Origin: Ecdyonurus torrentis
Taxonomy: Eukaryota > Arthropoda > Insecta > Ephemeroptera > Heptageniidae
DNA length: 64,000 nucleotides
NCBI GenBank assembly: GCA_949318235.1
Contig: OX439136.1
Location: 4,481,193-4,545,192 of the forward strand
Direction: 5' to 3'
Shown: positions 23,693 through 38,721 of the stretch, one piece after another
How positions within the stretch are numbered: the stretch's first letter is position 1
Layout of the letters: each line of letters starts with the position of its first letter
The notes under the pieces: generated by a model
Told to the model about the DNA's origin: nothing
Databases searched by the model: none
The model's input: the letters and a program-made list of their open reading frames with translations, nothing else
Translations under genes and position numbers: made by a program

Positions 23693-23850
23693 TTTGTGGT
23701 CACCCTGCAAAATTTTGAGTTACTAATTTTTGGTATTTTAAGTCCATAAAGGCCTGTAGCCTAATGTCAAAATATATATTTTTCTATTGATACTGATGAG
23801 CTGATGAGTCCTGAAATTTTTATCATCTTGGCTGCAAAGTAACGTAAAAA
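23693..23850 (+). mobile_element. Family D/E fragment, diverged
   Basis: GTGGTCACCCTGCAAAATT, then TTTTAAGTCCATAAAGGCCT, then CTGAAATTTTTATCATCTTGGCT. These match in order the inverse of the D copies. Ends are not recognisable. Confidence 0.5.
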
Positions 23851-24040
23851 ATTAAATAGAAAACTTATTGATCTTACAGATAAGAGACTTTTTACATACA
23901 CAACAAGCAATTCAATGCTTCTTACCATAGCAATAAAATTAAAAAAAAAAAAAAAAAAAAAAAAGCCTTAAAATACGTGAACGTATCTCTCATGTAAATT
24001 TTTTCGTAATCGAAGCATTAATTTGTTCAAAAATCACTAC

Positions 24041-24059
24041 CCCCCCCCCCCCCCCCCCC
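24041..24059. repeat. Poly-C tract
   Basis: About 19 C residues, adjacent to a family K fragment. A poly-A tract at 23940-23964 lies just before. Confidence 0.95.
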
Positions 24060-24061
24060 AT

Positions 24062-24154
24062 AAAGATTAATGTTAAATTAGGATTCCCGTGCCATTTTCT
24101 TGATTTTCTAGCTCGCCTCTGATTGGTGCCACGTCACCGCCTGTAAGAAGCATT
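24062..24154 (-). mobile_element. Family K fragment, copy 4
   Basis: AATGTTAAATTAGGATTCCC, then TAGCTCGCCTCTGATTGGTG, then CACCGCCTGTAAGAAGCATT match the right part of the K copy at 44560-44768. One end only. Confidence 0.6.
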
Positions 24155-24487
24155 ATTTAGTTTATTTTAATAAAATTGATTTATTCCACCATTACAATAC
24201 TAAAATACATAAACAAAAATAGTAATAACAATGAATTTAATGTTACATGTTTCACAAACTAACACATAAAAATTAGTTTGTGGAAATAATACAAAAAAGG
24301 CATTGATAATACCACACATTGTAAAAATACAACATATTATGTATTTATGTAGCACTTGCATCTTGCATCCAATATAATAATAATTAAAAAAAATCTATGA
24401 ATATGTAATAATTTTATGTTTTTTACGGATAACTATAGATAGCTGGAAGCAATATCATATTGATTGCAATTTGTGTCCATAATGAAC

Positions 24488-24539
<52 letters not shown>

Positions 24540-25380
24540 CGATTTCATTTTAAATACCTTTAGGTATATCTAATAAATAAATCTGCAAATTGAAATATTT
24601 AGATTAATTCTTTTGAACAATAAACTATTTTATCAAAACAAATATAAAAATAGGTAACAAAAAAAGTTCATTTAAAATACCGTCAGTATATTATCTAATA
24701 ATAAATAAATGTGTATTAGTGAACTATTTTGATTAATATTTTGAACAATAAACTATTTTCTCAAAACTAATCTAAAAATTTTGTAATAATTTACACAATC
24801 TAAACAAAACATAAAAAGAACGCAAAAAAAAAAAAAAAAAAGATTAATAAGTTCTATATAAAAGTGCAATATCTCTGTATGAAATAATAACAAATTACAT
24901 TAAAAATCGTACACTTAAATATAAATTTAATTTAATACAATTCTTAAACATTATAAAACTTTGCGACCTTCACATTTTTCTCTATCTTGAAAGAGAACAA
25001 TTTTAATTCAATATACTCTTACACTTTTTTTTTTTTTTTTTAATTCTGCTACGTAATAGTAAGAAAAAAAAACATTACAACACATAAAAATAAATAAAAT
25101 AAGATATCTTTCTTTTTATAATATAAGGATTTACGTGCATTGTGTAATATTTGATTGATATGTGCGTGTCCTTTATTATTATTATTATTTTATTTAATGA
25201 AAGTGATTACGTGTTATAAAGTACGTACGTACAGTACTGTATGTTTGTTGCATGTTTATTTTCTAAGTAAAATGTACTGAAAGAAAATATGATTGAACTT
25301 TTATTATATTGATGTACTTTATTTATAAGGATCTATGTTTAAGTTTGACGTGATCACGCATTTTTGCCATTGATTGTAAC
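24155..25380. other. AT-rich spacer with poly-A
   Basis: A short hairpin, TTTCACAAACTAA with TTAGTTTGTGGAAA, lies at about 24249-24282. Poly-A of about 45 at 24491-24535. TATCTAATAAATAAAT...AACAATAAACTATTTT is repeated in tandem at about 24560-24770. Confidence 0.55.
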
Positions 25381-25382
25381 AA

Positions 25383-25385
25383 AAA

Positions 25386-25424
<39 letters not shown>

Positions 25425-25441
25425 ATAGATAAATAAATAAA
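25383..25441. repeat. (AAAT)n microsatellite
   Basis: Tetranucleotide run of about 58 bp with one G substitution. Confidence 0.95.
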
Positions 25442-26379
25442 AAGAAAGACAAAAATAAAACTTTTAAATAGGGTATAGTTAATATTATATAGAGCCCTCA
25501 TAAAACTATAGAAAGATGATTTCAACCGGATTTTCCTATTTTCTCACATTCTAATTAAATAGAATCAATACAAAAATGTGTCATGTTATCATATACTGAA
25601 GTTAATACTTGTGATTGATATTTAATCCTCATTATTCAATTACATGTTCATATTGGAATTAAGTAGGTATACTGTATATCCGGTTCAAACCATCCTTTTT
25701 CTTAGGCGGGCTGTGATTATATTTGTTTGCATATATTTATAATATTATAATACCTATTTAATTTATAAATTGTTATCATTACTATAATTATTATTTTGAA
25801 TAAATTGAGGTAAAAAAAAAAAGCAAACACTTTCAACGCTTTTTTTTATATATTTTTTTAATTTTTAATAATTAATTTTTTTGGTTTAAAATGAATGCAG
25901 ATATGTAAATATCATAGGGTGTTACCGTGAACAATTATAAATTATCATAGTATGGAATTTTAGACCCATTAAGCTAAATGATAATTTAAGTATAATTTTT
26001 ATTAGCTGTAAAATTACACCAAATTTAATTGTAATCTTTAATAGAATGTTGTAATCAGGAAAAATTAAAATATATATTTATGCAATAAAACTAATCGTTT
26101 TCTTAAAAAAATCAAATACGTCTATAAATTTTATTTAAATTTAAATAATACAAAATTTTATAAATACATAATTAGAAAAAAAAAATTGTATTTTTTTATA
26201 TTTAAAAAATACTAATTAATTGTTAAAAGAATTATAATAAAAATGATTTATTTTGATGGGTTTCCTAGATTCCAACAGTAAATAATAACTGCCCGAATAT
26301 AATGTAACGTAATACAAACTGCCAAATAAAGACCCTGCGAATATAATAAAATAGTACACTTTTTTATATGCTTCATGAC
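25442..26379. other. AT-rich spacer
   Basis: No gene or shared repeat recognised. Confidence 0.55.
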
Positions 26380-26700
26380 CAAACCTTATTGAGGTACTTA
26401 GCTTTTCCCGAATCTTCAAAAACCATGTGTTTTTAGTTTTTGCGAGTTGATCCGAAACGGGTCAGCTACGGCCTATGAAAAAAAAATCCCGGCATCCGCC
26501 ATAATAGACTGAGGTGGAAACGATGATAATCAGTAGTTATTTTTCTTCCTGAAACTCCAAGCTAGAGAACTCTCTACTCCAAGCTAGCTCCCTGTCATCA
26601 TTAGGCTTTCGTAAGCGTGGTCAGTGACTGGGATCGAACCCATGACCTCTTGCATGCAGGTCGGGCGTATGAACCACTGCAACCTACAAGACTCAATTTG
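26380..26700 (-). mobile_element. tRNA-derived SINE, copy 2
   Basis: Minus strand. The tRNA-like head contains GTTGCAGTGGTTCATACGCC (A-box region) and GGGTTCGATCCCAG (B box, plus strand 26628-26641). The core inverse of GATCCGAAACGGGTCAGCTA and ATCCCGGCATCCGCC follows, then the tail ending near 26385. CCAAGCTAGAGAACTCTCTA and CCAAGCTAGCTCC near 26550-26590 are a small internal duplication. The plus-strand frame beginning DWDRTHDLLHAG is the translation of this head, not a protein gene. Confidence 0.85.
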
Positions 26701-26950
26701 AAATTTTACGTTCTACCTTACTATCTACATGCACGTTATGGAGATGCAAAATTGTTGTCCTTTTTAGGAGCAGTTTCAGGCATATTGTATAATATATATT
26801 TACTTTCAAATAACAAAATATGAGACGTCAGTAATTGAACCCTGGAGATAGACCTTTCAAAATTGGCAGGAAAAAAAAAAAAAAAAAAAACTAAATTCTG
26901 CAATTCAGAATGGCCATAAAAAAATAATTATATTTTATATTAATGAGTCA

Positions 26951-27282
26951 ATAAAGGGTACCGACCTTATGTCTCAAAAACTAGAAATGTTTTGGGTCTA
27001 AATTTGGTGTTATTTTGTAGCTAAGGGTCACACATAGCCGTGATAAAAATTTCATGATGTTTGACCGTCCCGAAAAAAAGAAAAAATTTATTGAAATTAA
27101 CATTAGGCCTTATGGGCTTAAAATTTCAAAAAATCATATAAAATTAATTTGCACGGTGACCCCCTAAAATTTTTACATATTTGAAATTACCTCAAGCTGA
27201 AGTATCATTGTGCAAAATTTCAGATTGTTTTGACGAGAAAAGTTTGAGTCTAATGGCCGACGTCAGTCCCCTACTCCCTTAA
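26951..27282 (-). mobile_element. Family D/E element, copy 2 (D type)
   Basis: The left end AATAAAGGGTACCGACCTTA has a mutated TTAA. The right end is CCCCTACTCCCTTAA. Blocks GTTTTGGGTCTAAATTTGG, TCATGATGTTTGACCGTCCC and TTTGCACGGTGACCCC are shared with the copies at 13.2 and 38.3 kb. Confidence 0.88.
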
Positions 27283-28020
27283 ATCATCTGTTTTTAATAC
27301 GGTTTTAAAAATGATAAAAAAAAAAAAAAAAGCAATTTCACTCATATTACGTAACAACCGAGGATTTAGAAACATAAAAAAAGGTAAAAGTATTACCAAA
27401 TATATTTGCATGAGAAAAAAAAAATGACATTAAAATTGTCATAAAAATTGCATGTCCTCATGGTCGCACCTTATTTTAATGTGACTTGTTATTATAAGAT
27501 TAATAAAATACAATTAACATACTTATAATACTTGTTTGTTTGTATATAAAAAAAATTAAATAATTAGTTTCAAAAATAGCTTGTATATTAATATTAAATC
27601 AAATAATTAATTATTTACATAAATATCAATTTAAATTATGTAAAATATTCAATTAACAACATATTACATAAAATCAGGTCATTTTAATCAGCATAACTTT
27701 TTTTCTTTTTCTTTTTTCATTTTGTAAGTTTTAAGCTTTTTGTATAATTTACATTAAAAAAACATTGTTAAAGACAACGCATTATGCAGTAAATTTACAT
27801 AATTATTATTCAATCTAGTTGTTCAATGTGTAAAGTAATTTTAAAGAGTTAGTTCAGTGTAGATTTAAATATTTAATATGTACAGTATGAAAGTTGGATC
27901 AAATACTAAATTTTCTTTTACTACTTTATCATAAATGATCTTTGATTTTAGATCATTCATTTTTGTTAAATTTGTTTCTGGTGAACTCTCAATATTAAGA
28001 AAACACAACTTATTACCACA
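27283..28020. other. AT-rich spacer
   Basis: Short poly-A runs only. Confidence 0.55.
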
Positions 28021-28420
<400 letters not shown>

Positions 28421-28430
28421 TATCTTAGTT

Positions 28431-29649
<1,219 letters not shown>

Positions 29650-30064
29650 GATTAGAACCAAAAGCAAATTATTTAATTTATATTCTTGGTTAACACAATT
29701 ACATTTTACAGTTAATTTCTACAAAAATAAAAAACCAAAGTCAAGAAATAGGAATTGATATATTGATGCAATTGCAATTTACGTAACTGGTAACTGCACA
29801 ATCGTTTCAAGTAATGAGGAAAAGGTGTTTTAGATTTGTTATGCACAATATTGTAACATTATTTACTAACCACTTCAAATGCTGTGTGGAAACAAAGATA
29901 AAACAAGTGTTTATTTTGCAGTTTATTCAAAGTAGATTTGATTTTATGTTAATCAATTAATCAAACATGAAATAAGTTATAAATGAATGATTATTGTATT
30001 TAATTAGTGTGATAGTAAGTCAGGATCACTAATTTCACTAATTTTCTATCTTGTAGCTTTCCTC

Positions 30065-30218
<154 letters not shown>

Positions 30219-30381
30219 GATGTACTTTTTCCTATCCTAACTACTGCATTGATTCCTTGAAAGTTTTTAAATAAGAGATATACTCAGAGAGATACTTCTA
30301 CGTGGTCATTTTAGTTTTTGGAAGCGTGGTTGGAAGTCAATAATAATAATAATAATAAAAATTGAAATTAATTTTTTTTTA

Positions 30382-30412
<31 letters not shown>

Positions 30413-30817
30413 TTTTTTTACCCATTCTCTCACAAATAAATTAAAGCTAGATTTCCAGTTAAATATAAGTGTATTTTAATTACTTTTAAACTAATAACAA
30501 CTATGTGAATTACATTTCTAGTACAAAAATACAGATTTTTAACGCTATAAAGAATGTTATAATTTTATACAATAATTATCTTGAAACCGGTAACTTGATA
30601 TTCATAATGACTTTATTGTGTTTTAAGTTCTTAATAAAATATAATAATTATTTTATAAACTGTTGAATAATGTTTTCCGGTATAATTTTTATTTTGTATA
30701 ATAATACATATTTCAAACAATAAATCATCTCTCTCTCTCTTTCAATTGGACCACTTGAAAGTTTTCTTTCTTTTCATTTTTATTACTCTACTTTTTTTTT
30801 TAGGATTCAAGTAAAAT

Positions 30818-30820
<3 letters not shown>

Positions 30821-30859
<39 letters not shown>
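30821..30859. repeat. Poly-T tract
   Basis: About 39 T residues. Confidence 0.93.
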
Positions 30860-31120
30860 CAGATTCAAACGTTATGCCTGTAAACTACATTCATTCTCTG
30901 TGTACTTTTCTTTAATAGCAGATTTTTTTTATTTATATGTATTTTTTTTTTTGTAGACAGAGATTTAAAAGCGTATCACTAAATCTCCAATTAAGCAAAA
31001 ATTCCGGACTTTTGGCAGTAAATTTCTCAGATAAATTTATAAGAAAATGCAATGCTATAAACTATAACTATAAAGGATATAAAGGGGTCCCTATACTTTT
31101 CCCACGATGTTTGCTAGCGC

Positions 31121-31331
31121 AATGGAGCTTATCGGTTTAGCACGCGGGGAGACGCGGCGAAAGCTAAGGGTCCCCTAATTTAACATTACGCTTATGTGGA
31201 AAAACACATTTCTTGCGATTTTTGAGAAAACTACTCCACCGATTTCGTAGAATATTAAATGATAAATACTAGACATACTTTTACAGCCATAGAAATTTTT
31301 TTGCGATTTTTTTAAACAAATAATCTCCATT
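31121..31331 (+). mobile_element. Family K element, copy 1
   Basis: It starts AATGGAGCTTATCGGTTTAG and ends ATAATCTCCATT, an imperfect inverted pair. Blocks TCCCCTAATTTAACATTACG, GCGATTTTTGAGAAAACT and GACATACTTTTAC are shared with 50241-50486. Confidence 0.83.
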
Positions 31332-31888
31332 CACCGGTAAGCCTTATTGTTTTAGTGATAGTAGTGCAAATACCAAATTTAATTAATTTGAATACATATT
31401 TTCACTGAGCAAAAATAACTTTAAAAAAAGAAAAAAAGAATAATATTTTTAATATTTTTATTTTTTTTATTTTTATTAATTGTATGTATGATATGATCTT
31501 AAATAAAACAGTATTACTAAGCTGACATAGAGTACAATCATTCATCATCACCAGTTCTCTCGTCACATAATATTAAAGTTTTTATATCAATCAAAATCGT
31601 CGTTAATTCAAATTATTATTTCTTAATATTAATATATCAGATGAGTTTATATAGTCCCAAAGCTGTAGAGTATGCCATTAAACTTTTGCAACACAAATTT
31701 TAAATTTGAACTTCTATTAAATTAGATATGAATAAATAAGTTTGCAATTATTTAATATTCTTCGTAAATCCTGTTTTCTGCTTTAAAAATGACGACCAAT
31801 TTTAGTTATTGAAATGGAATGCGCATTTATTGGTGCAAGAAAAGAGGGTATACGAACAACACTAATAATATTTGTCACAGAAATAAGT

Positions 31889-32220
31889 TTAAGGGGCGCC
31901 TGGCGTCAAAAAATCAAAACAAAAACGTAAAAATCATGAGATGGGACCATTATTCATACATATTATATCCTTCAACCCTTTTATAGCCTCACAAAGTATA
32001 GGTTTCAAAAAACTGTAAAGTAGGCAACTTTAGAAAAACATGACGTCATCAATTCCGGATCTACAATATAGAAATTGTAGCGCGGGTTGCCTACTTTACA
32101 AGTTTTCTCCCTTGTTTGCGAGAGTTCTGATTGGTTAAGGCACAAAATATGTGTATATATAATAGTCCTGTCTCATTTATCATTGAGAAGAAATTTGTTT
32201 TTGAGGCCAGGGGCTCTTAA
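31889..32220 (+). mobile_element. Family F TTAA element, copy 3 (best preserved)
   Basis: The ends TTAAGGGGCGCCTGGCGTCA and TTTTTGAGGCCAGGGGCTCT+TAA form an inverted repeat of about 25 bp with TTAA on both sides. Internally, CTGTAAAGTAGGCAAC and GTTGCCTACTTTACAAG form a second inverted pair around TGACGTCA (32041-32048). No transposase frame. The TTAA target is shared with piggyBac-type transposases, but the parent is unknown. Confidence 0.88.
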
Positions 32221-32572
32221 ATCAATTTCAATTAAAAAAATTTTAAAAAATTATAATACCCTGCAAATACGAGTTGTTATAAACTGTAATGAATAATAGC
32301 TATAGTGTTTAATATGGGAAGATATTTATTTTCCTTTTATCATTAATAGTGCAGCGTTGACAAATTTTAATCGATTAGAAAAGTAATTTAAATCTATATT
32401 AATAAAAAAATTGGAAATCATGAATGGTTCATTGTACTAGAGTAAATGTGATTAAAAAAACAACAATCTTTATGTCACAAAAAATATTAATAGCAAAAAT
32501 ATCATTCCATATAAAACTAAAACTTTTACTATAACGAGAATAAATATTTCAATACCAAATATGTCCATCATC

Positions 32573-32617
<45 letters not shown>

Positions 32618-33097
32618 CTAATCAAAAAGGATTATTATGTATGTGTGACGATCATTAAATTTGTTGATTTTATATTATAAAAACTTTCATTTGCGGATGA
32701 ACCATAATAGACAAATATGTTTATAAACATATGTGTATGAATAGTATAATGCACCTTATAATAGCAAATTAAAGAAAACTGGTCCATATTACTAAAGTTA
32801 TGCAATAACTTTCGCGTAAGAGCTATAAGGTATAGACAGGTGCTATGCTATAATATGTATGTATAGTAAGATTTTTTTGCCTTAGGCAAACGGTCAGTTA
32901 ATGTTGCCCTAATTATAAAAACGTGGGAGTGTATAGGTAGGAAACGAAATAATATAAAACGTATTTATATGTATAAGTTTCTGTTTTGTAATATTTGTTA
33001 ATTATAGAAATACATTAGAACTATTTTTTTTTTCATTATTATTACTATACTTTTATGATGTACTTAAATTATATTTATTGGTAATTTTATTTGTTTG
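32221..33097. other. AT-rich spacer with poly-A
   Basis: Poly-A of about 39 at 32577-32615. Nothing else recognised. Confidence 0.55.
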
Positions 33098-33406
33098 TTA
33101 AAGGAATAGACCAGAGAAAAACATAAGAATTTATATCTCAAAACACTTGATGGGATTTACATAAATAACATTAGTTTGTCTTAAAACCCAACAGTAGCCC
33201 CGTAGCAGTAGCAACAGTAGCACTAATTTTTGCATGTTTCTGACGTCATAAACATGAAATTTCACGCAAATTGCATACTTTACAGTTTTTTCACGCTCTG
33301 TCGTGAGGCTACATTAACATTCTAGTAAAAATTGTCATCAGTTTTGAAGATCCCTGTGTTTATTCATTAAAAAGCACATGTTGTTTTATGTGGTCTATGG
33401 CTTTAA
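33098..33406 (+). mobile_element. Family G TTAA element, copy 1
   Basis: The ends TTAAAGGAATAGACCA and TGGTCTATGGCTTTAA are inverted. Blocks shared with 57182-57520 and 59820-60144 are GTAGCCCCGTAGCAGTA, TTTTTGCATGTTTCTGACGT (TGACGTCA 33241-33248), GCAAATTGCATACTTTACAG, AAAATTGTCATCAGTTTTGA and TTTATTCATTAAAAAGCA. Confidence 0.87.
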
Positions 33407-33428
33407 GGTATTTTTTGTAAGGTTATTT

Positions 33429-33633
33429 ACAGGCGTAGAACACCTTGAACAAAAAAATTGCGTAATATCCTAACAAACCTGAAAATCAACGTTGATTTGG
33501 CCGGAGTCGTTGATTTCTAATTTATTTTCCATTCACAAAATGCTGCTGACTTCTGAAAATGTCAATGACTCCGGCCAAATCAACGTTGATTTTCAGGTTT
33601 GTTAGGATATTACGCAACTTTTTTGATCAATAA
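33429..33633. mobile_element. Family H foldback, copy 1 (short variant)
   Basis: AGGCGTAGAACACCTTGAAC, then ATATCCTAACAAACCTGAAA, then AACGTTGATTTGGCCGGAGT on the left. Near 33565-33620 the inverse appears on the right with almost no mismatches. The central GTGACGTCAC pair of the other H copies is replaced by a short AT-rich loop, and the right terminus is lost. It lies 23 bp after family G copy 1. Confidence 0.85.
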
Positions 33634-34185
33634 ATTTAAAAAAAATATCAACCCTAGGCTGTTTCAAACAAAACGCCAAAAGAATAAAGTCAAGTGCAGT
33701 TCAGAGTGATATAGGGAGAGAAAATATACGAAAATGTATCATAAGTTAAGTGGTAACAAATTATAATATTATCGGGGAAAATTAAAAATTAAAAAAAAAA
33801 AATAATAAAAAAATAAGTATCCGTTCCTCTTTTTAGATGTAAATTAAAGTTATTTAATATAATAAATTCCAACATGTTTAGAAAATGCAATTAAAAATAA
33901 ATACTTTACTTAAAGTGCAGTATTTATGTATAATTACATAAATGTAAGCTTAAAACATGTTTATGAATTCATTAATTCGTTAATCTTTGAAAAAATTTCT
34001 TCACAATTCTCATTGAACTATAAGTAGGGAAAATTGTGATAATTAATTGAAACCATGATTATTGAATATTTATTTACATTTATATATTATGTATTAGTAC
34101 ATGTATGTAAATTTTATGATTTTAATTAAATACTTATTTCAAATTTATTTAGTAAACAAATATGTATATAATTTATTTAATTATT

Positions 34186-34210
34186 AAAAAAAAAAAAAAA
34201 AAAAAAAAAA
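34186..34210. repeat. Poly-A tract
   Basis: About 25 A residues. Confidence 0.9.
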
Positions 34211-34528
34211 CGATTTGTTGTAATCAAATCAAACTACATTACTACATATATATATATTATTTTATATTCAATTAATTCTAAATACTGTGTTTAATTTCCA
34301 TGTTTAAAATACCGTTTACTTCTCAAATTTAAACAATTTTGTATTTGAATTAAATATACATAATACAAAATATATATATATATATATATATATGATTGAA
34401 GAAATGTTGGTCTTACCTTTTTAAGACCCTGGGCTTTTCACTCGCTGAAGTTTGTCTTGAATTTTAACAAATTAAAATTACGTCACAATACAATGTACAT
34501 ATTAAAATTCAATTAAAATTCAATTGTT

Positions 34529-34533
<5 letters not shown>

Positions 34534-34594
<61 letters not shown>
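34534..34594. repeat. (TA)n microsatellite
   Basis: TA run of about 60 bp. A shorter one lies at 34372-34392. Confidence 0.95.
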
Positions 34595-34601
<7 letters not shown>

Positions 34602-34724
34602 TTTTTTTTACATAATATACAATTTTTCTATTACCATTCATATTATCACGAATTTATACAATAAAAATCTATTCCCAATTAAAACCGAAAATTGAAAAAA
34701 TTATAATCGCAATAAATATAACGC

Positions 34725-34925
34725 GAGAAAAGGAAAGGGACTCCTAATTTAGTAACAGCATCTAACATATAACTTTACCCTGATTTTAGAATTTTTTTTA
34801 ATATTTATTTTTTAAGTATTACATATTATTGACTGTTATTTTCGAAAACGGTACAACACCAAGGCCAGATAAATTTCAATTATACAGTAGATACCCTGCA
34901 CACTTTTACGTGTCTTAAGCAAACA
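34725..34925 (+). mobile_element. Family K element, diverged copy
   Basis: GGGACTCCTAATTTAGTAAC and, further on, CACTTTTACGTGTCTTAAGC correspond in order to blocks of the K copy at 50.24 kb. The ends are not clear. Confidence 0.45.
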
Positions 34926-34970
34926 AAAAATTAATGATTTTATATCGTTTATCATCGGTAATACCCACCC

Positions 34971-35467
<497 letters not shown>

Positions 35468-36181
35468 TGTACCGAAATGAAATGTAAATCTTGCAATACA
35501 TTAGAGGCTTATGGAAAAATCGTAAATATGTCAACAGTGTCCTATAGATTACACAGGCCAAGATATAGAGCGGGTGCAGTGGGTAGGAAATAATGTATTG
35601 AAATGTTGGCATTTACTCCCATTGCTGTGCAAGTTTTTCATATCCTTCGGGTACCTATACCGTATGAATAAGTTACGTAAAGCATTGAGTATTATATGGG
35701 AAATTCTTAAAAATGTTCAATGATGGGGCAACATTGTACAGACTTTATAGCCACTTTATCAGGTAAATTAAAGATAGGAGAACAAAAGGCGAAGAGATGA
35801 ATGCAATGTTGCCTTTCACTTATATTGTTTTTAACTTATTTGGTACCAAAATGTCGTGATAATAGAATGAATTGCAACACTACTGCATGCATTCAAAGAC
35901 GCAGTCATTCAGGTGACTCAATAGGAGAACGAATGGCGAAGAGATGAATGCAATGTTGCCATTCACTAATATTGTTTTTAACTTATTCTTACGGAGTCGG
36001 TACCGAAATGTCGTGATAATAATATGAAATGCAACACTGCATGCCTGTTCTTCTCTCTTTTAGTTGAGAGCTTTGTTCACCTAATACCTGTTATCTCTAT
36101 TATCTAATATCAAAATGTTGCCAATTTTTCTATTTCCCATAAGAATAATGTATTGGAAGTTATTCGTGATGTTTCGGTACA
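35468..36181. mobile_element. Foldback element with internal tandem duplication
   Basis: The left arm GTACCGAAATGAAATG...GCAATACATTAGAGGCTTAT pairs with the right arm ATAAGAATAATGTATTGGAA...GATGTTTCGGTAC. Inside, a unit of about 115-120 bp occurs twice (35775-35888 and 35920-36042). It starts ATAGGAGAAC and contains GCGAAGAGATGAATGCAATG, ATATTGTTTTTAACTTATT, GGTACC and AAATGTCGTGATAATA. The units carry the same GTACCGAAATG as the terminus. The element has higher G+C than its surroundings and no long frame. Confidence 0.72.
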
Positions 36182-36389
36182 TTATGGAAGTTATATTACT
36201 AAAGTATACCACTTCAAGATTATTCCTAACAGTAAAATGTAATACAATCACTGTTGTATTCTTAACAATTTAAATTTATATTGATTTTTTATTTATATGA
36301 GTTCATTTTCATGGTTAAATTATTATTTTGTTACGCCTTTACAATAATATATTCTCGTTAAGAATTTATCTTTTGATAAATATTGTGTA

Positions 36390-36700
36390 CAATGGAAACC
36401 GTACACACGCCGTTCTACCCGCGATAAAGATACACAAAGCCAGTTTCAAATAGTATGTAGTAAAACACATCCGGTATTCGCCATGGCAGTCTTGAGAAAC
36501 CGTGGAAGCGAATGGTGTATTCACATCAATCACGCACCTCCTGAATGCTGTGCGTAGTCATGGAATGCATGCAAATAAGCACCGTGCAATGTGTTGTGCT
36601 ATCACACTTGACGTATGTACCCAGCAGTGACTCGAACTTGAGCTCGGTCAGGAACACAGGCGAGTCAGTGGCCCAAACCACTCAGCCATGCTAGTTTTTT
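36390..36700 (-). mobile_element. tRNA-derived SINE, copy 3
   Basis: Minus strand. The head reads TAGCATGGCTGAGTGGTTTG (A box; plus strand about 36675-36694), then CAAGTTCGAGTCACTGC (B box; about 36624-36640). The core matches ACATCCGGTATTCGCCATGG, CAGTCTTGAGAAACCGTGGA and CACCTCCTGAATGC, in the order seen in copies 1 and 2. The head resembles a serine or leucine tRNA more than copy 2 does. The 3' part is poorly conserved. Confidence 0.8.
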
Positions 36701-36867
36701 TTTTCTCTCTTTATTAATATTATTATTTTTTAATACAATACATAGTAGTTTGACATTGTCAAATTCAGAAAACAAGTATTTTTTTTCTTTAAGATTTTGC
36801 TGAATTTTATATATTAGATGGATAACTTTTAAGAATACTTAATGGTATTTAGGGATATTTTGAAAAT

Positions 36868-37162
<295 letters not shown>

Positions 37163-37793
37163 ATTATGTAAAAAAAAAAGACATCATACACAATTTGCTG
37201 TTTTGTAAGACAGCTCGTCTGTAGCACTTTAACTGGTGATAATAAAAAAATTACTTTATGGGAAACGTCTTGCAAATATTAGTTCACCAGACGTTTGGAC
37301 CTATTTAACAAGATTTTCCCATTAATTAAATAAAACTGTACAACAGTTAAGGGACACAACAAAAGTAACATGGTCCTATTTCATAATCCATTATTGATTT
37401 TTTTTTTTTTTTTTTTTTTAAGAAACATGTTTGTTATTATTATTTTTTAGTAACAAAACATAAATCTGCGATCACAAAATTGTTAACTTATTCTCTACTT
37501 GTTAGTTAAATAAAAATCATATAAAAATCTCATATCAATATGTATTATATAAAAAAAGTCAGATATAATTATGATGACATCATGATTATATAGCGCGAAC
37601 TTTCTAATTTAAATTTGACGTGATAAATATTACGTCATATTTAATTGAAGTTAACTATATTGAAAATATTAAAAAATTAAAATTATGTACTTTACAATAT
37701 ATATATATATGTGCACCACTTTCAACGTATAATTTTTATTGTAATTTTTTTTTAATTATCTTTAACTTTCCAATGAAAGGGAAAATACGATTA

Positions 37794-37833
<40 letters not shown>

Positions 37834-38271
37834 TACTATTATTAAATAGGAAGTATAACAAAAATGGATGTATCTAATTTGAATATTAAACATTTTTAAT
37901 CAAGTTTATAATATTTAATTATAATATTTATACTACTAAAGTTTATATAAAAAAATTAGTTTCAGGTAATAAAATAAAATTATCAATCAATCAATTATAA
38001 TTTCTATATGGTGTTATATATTTATATATAAATTTCAATAATGTTTTTTTCTAAAAAGAAAAAAAAAATCAATGACAAGCTTATTAAAGTTGTTATATTT
38101 TTATTTTACATGTCTCTTTTATATATATATATTTCATTTTTGCCTATTATATAATATTATAACAATTTTATATATATATATATATATAAACATCAGATAC
38201 CGTTAATGATTATGTTAAAACTAAATGATAGTTGTCAAATTTTGAATGTTAATTTTTAAAAGTAAAAGAAA
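37163..38271. other. AT-rich spacer with (CT)n
   Basis: Poly-T at about 37399-37419, (CT)n at 37799-37830. ATGATGACATCATGATTATA near 37571 is a near-palindrome. No gene recognised. Confidence 0.55.
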
Positions 38272-38609
38272 TTAAGGGAGTAGGGTACCGACCTTATATC
38301 TCAAAAACTAGAAGTGTTTTGGGTCTAAATTTGGTGTCATTGTGTAGCTAAGCGTCACACCTAGCCTTGACAAAAACTTCATTATGTTTGACCGTCCCGA
38401 AAAAAAAGAAAAAATTATTGAAATTAACATTGGGCCTTATGGGCTTAAAATTTCAGAAAACCATATAAAATTAATTTGCACGGTGACCCCTTAAAATTTT
38501 TATATAATTGAAATTGTCTCAAGCTGAAGTATCAGTGTGCAAAATTTCAGATTTTTTGGACGACAAAAGTTTGAGTCTAATGACCGACGTCGGTCCCCTA
38601 CTTTCTTAA
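38272..38609 (-). mobile_element. Family D/E element, copy 3 (D type, best preserved)
   Basis: TTAAGGGAGTAGGGTACCGAC at the left and GTCGGTCCCCTACTTTCTTAA at the right form imperfect terminal inverted repeats bounded by TTAA on both sides (38272-38275, 38606-38609). The internal CCGACGTCGG is a perfect palindrome. No coding frame. Read on the minus strand it aligns with the E copies at 49.9 and 52.8 kb. Confidence 0.9.
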
Positions 38610-38688
38610 TAAAATATATGAAATGCGTTCAGAAAGTAGCAGGTTAATAACAAATTTGGGTCTGCAAAATATGTATTGGCATGAAATG

Positions 38689-38689
<1 letters not shown>

Positions 38690-38717
<28 letters not shown>
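38690..38717. repeat. Poly-A tract
   Basis: About 28 A residues. Confidence 0.93.

Positions 38718-38721
<4 letters not shown>

Noticed and set aside
26617..26823. Frame starting DWDRTHDLLHAG, resembling entries seen in predicted proteomes
   Set aside because: It is the antisense translation of a SINE tRNA-like head (B box GGTTCGATCC), a common false gene call.
36600..36700. Possible true tRNA gene
   Set aside because: A and B boxes are present but no acceptor stem closes, and it continues into a SINE core.
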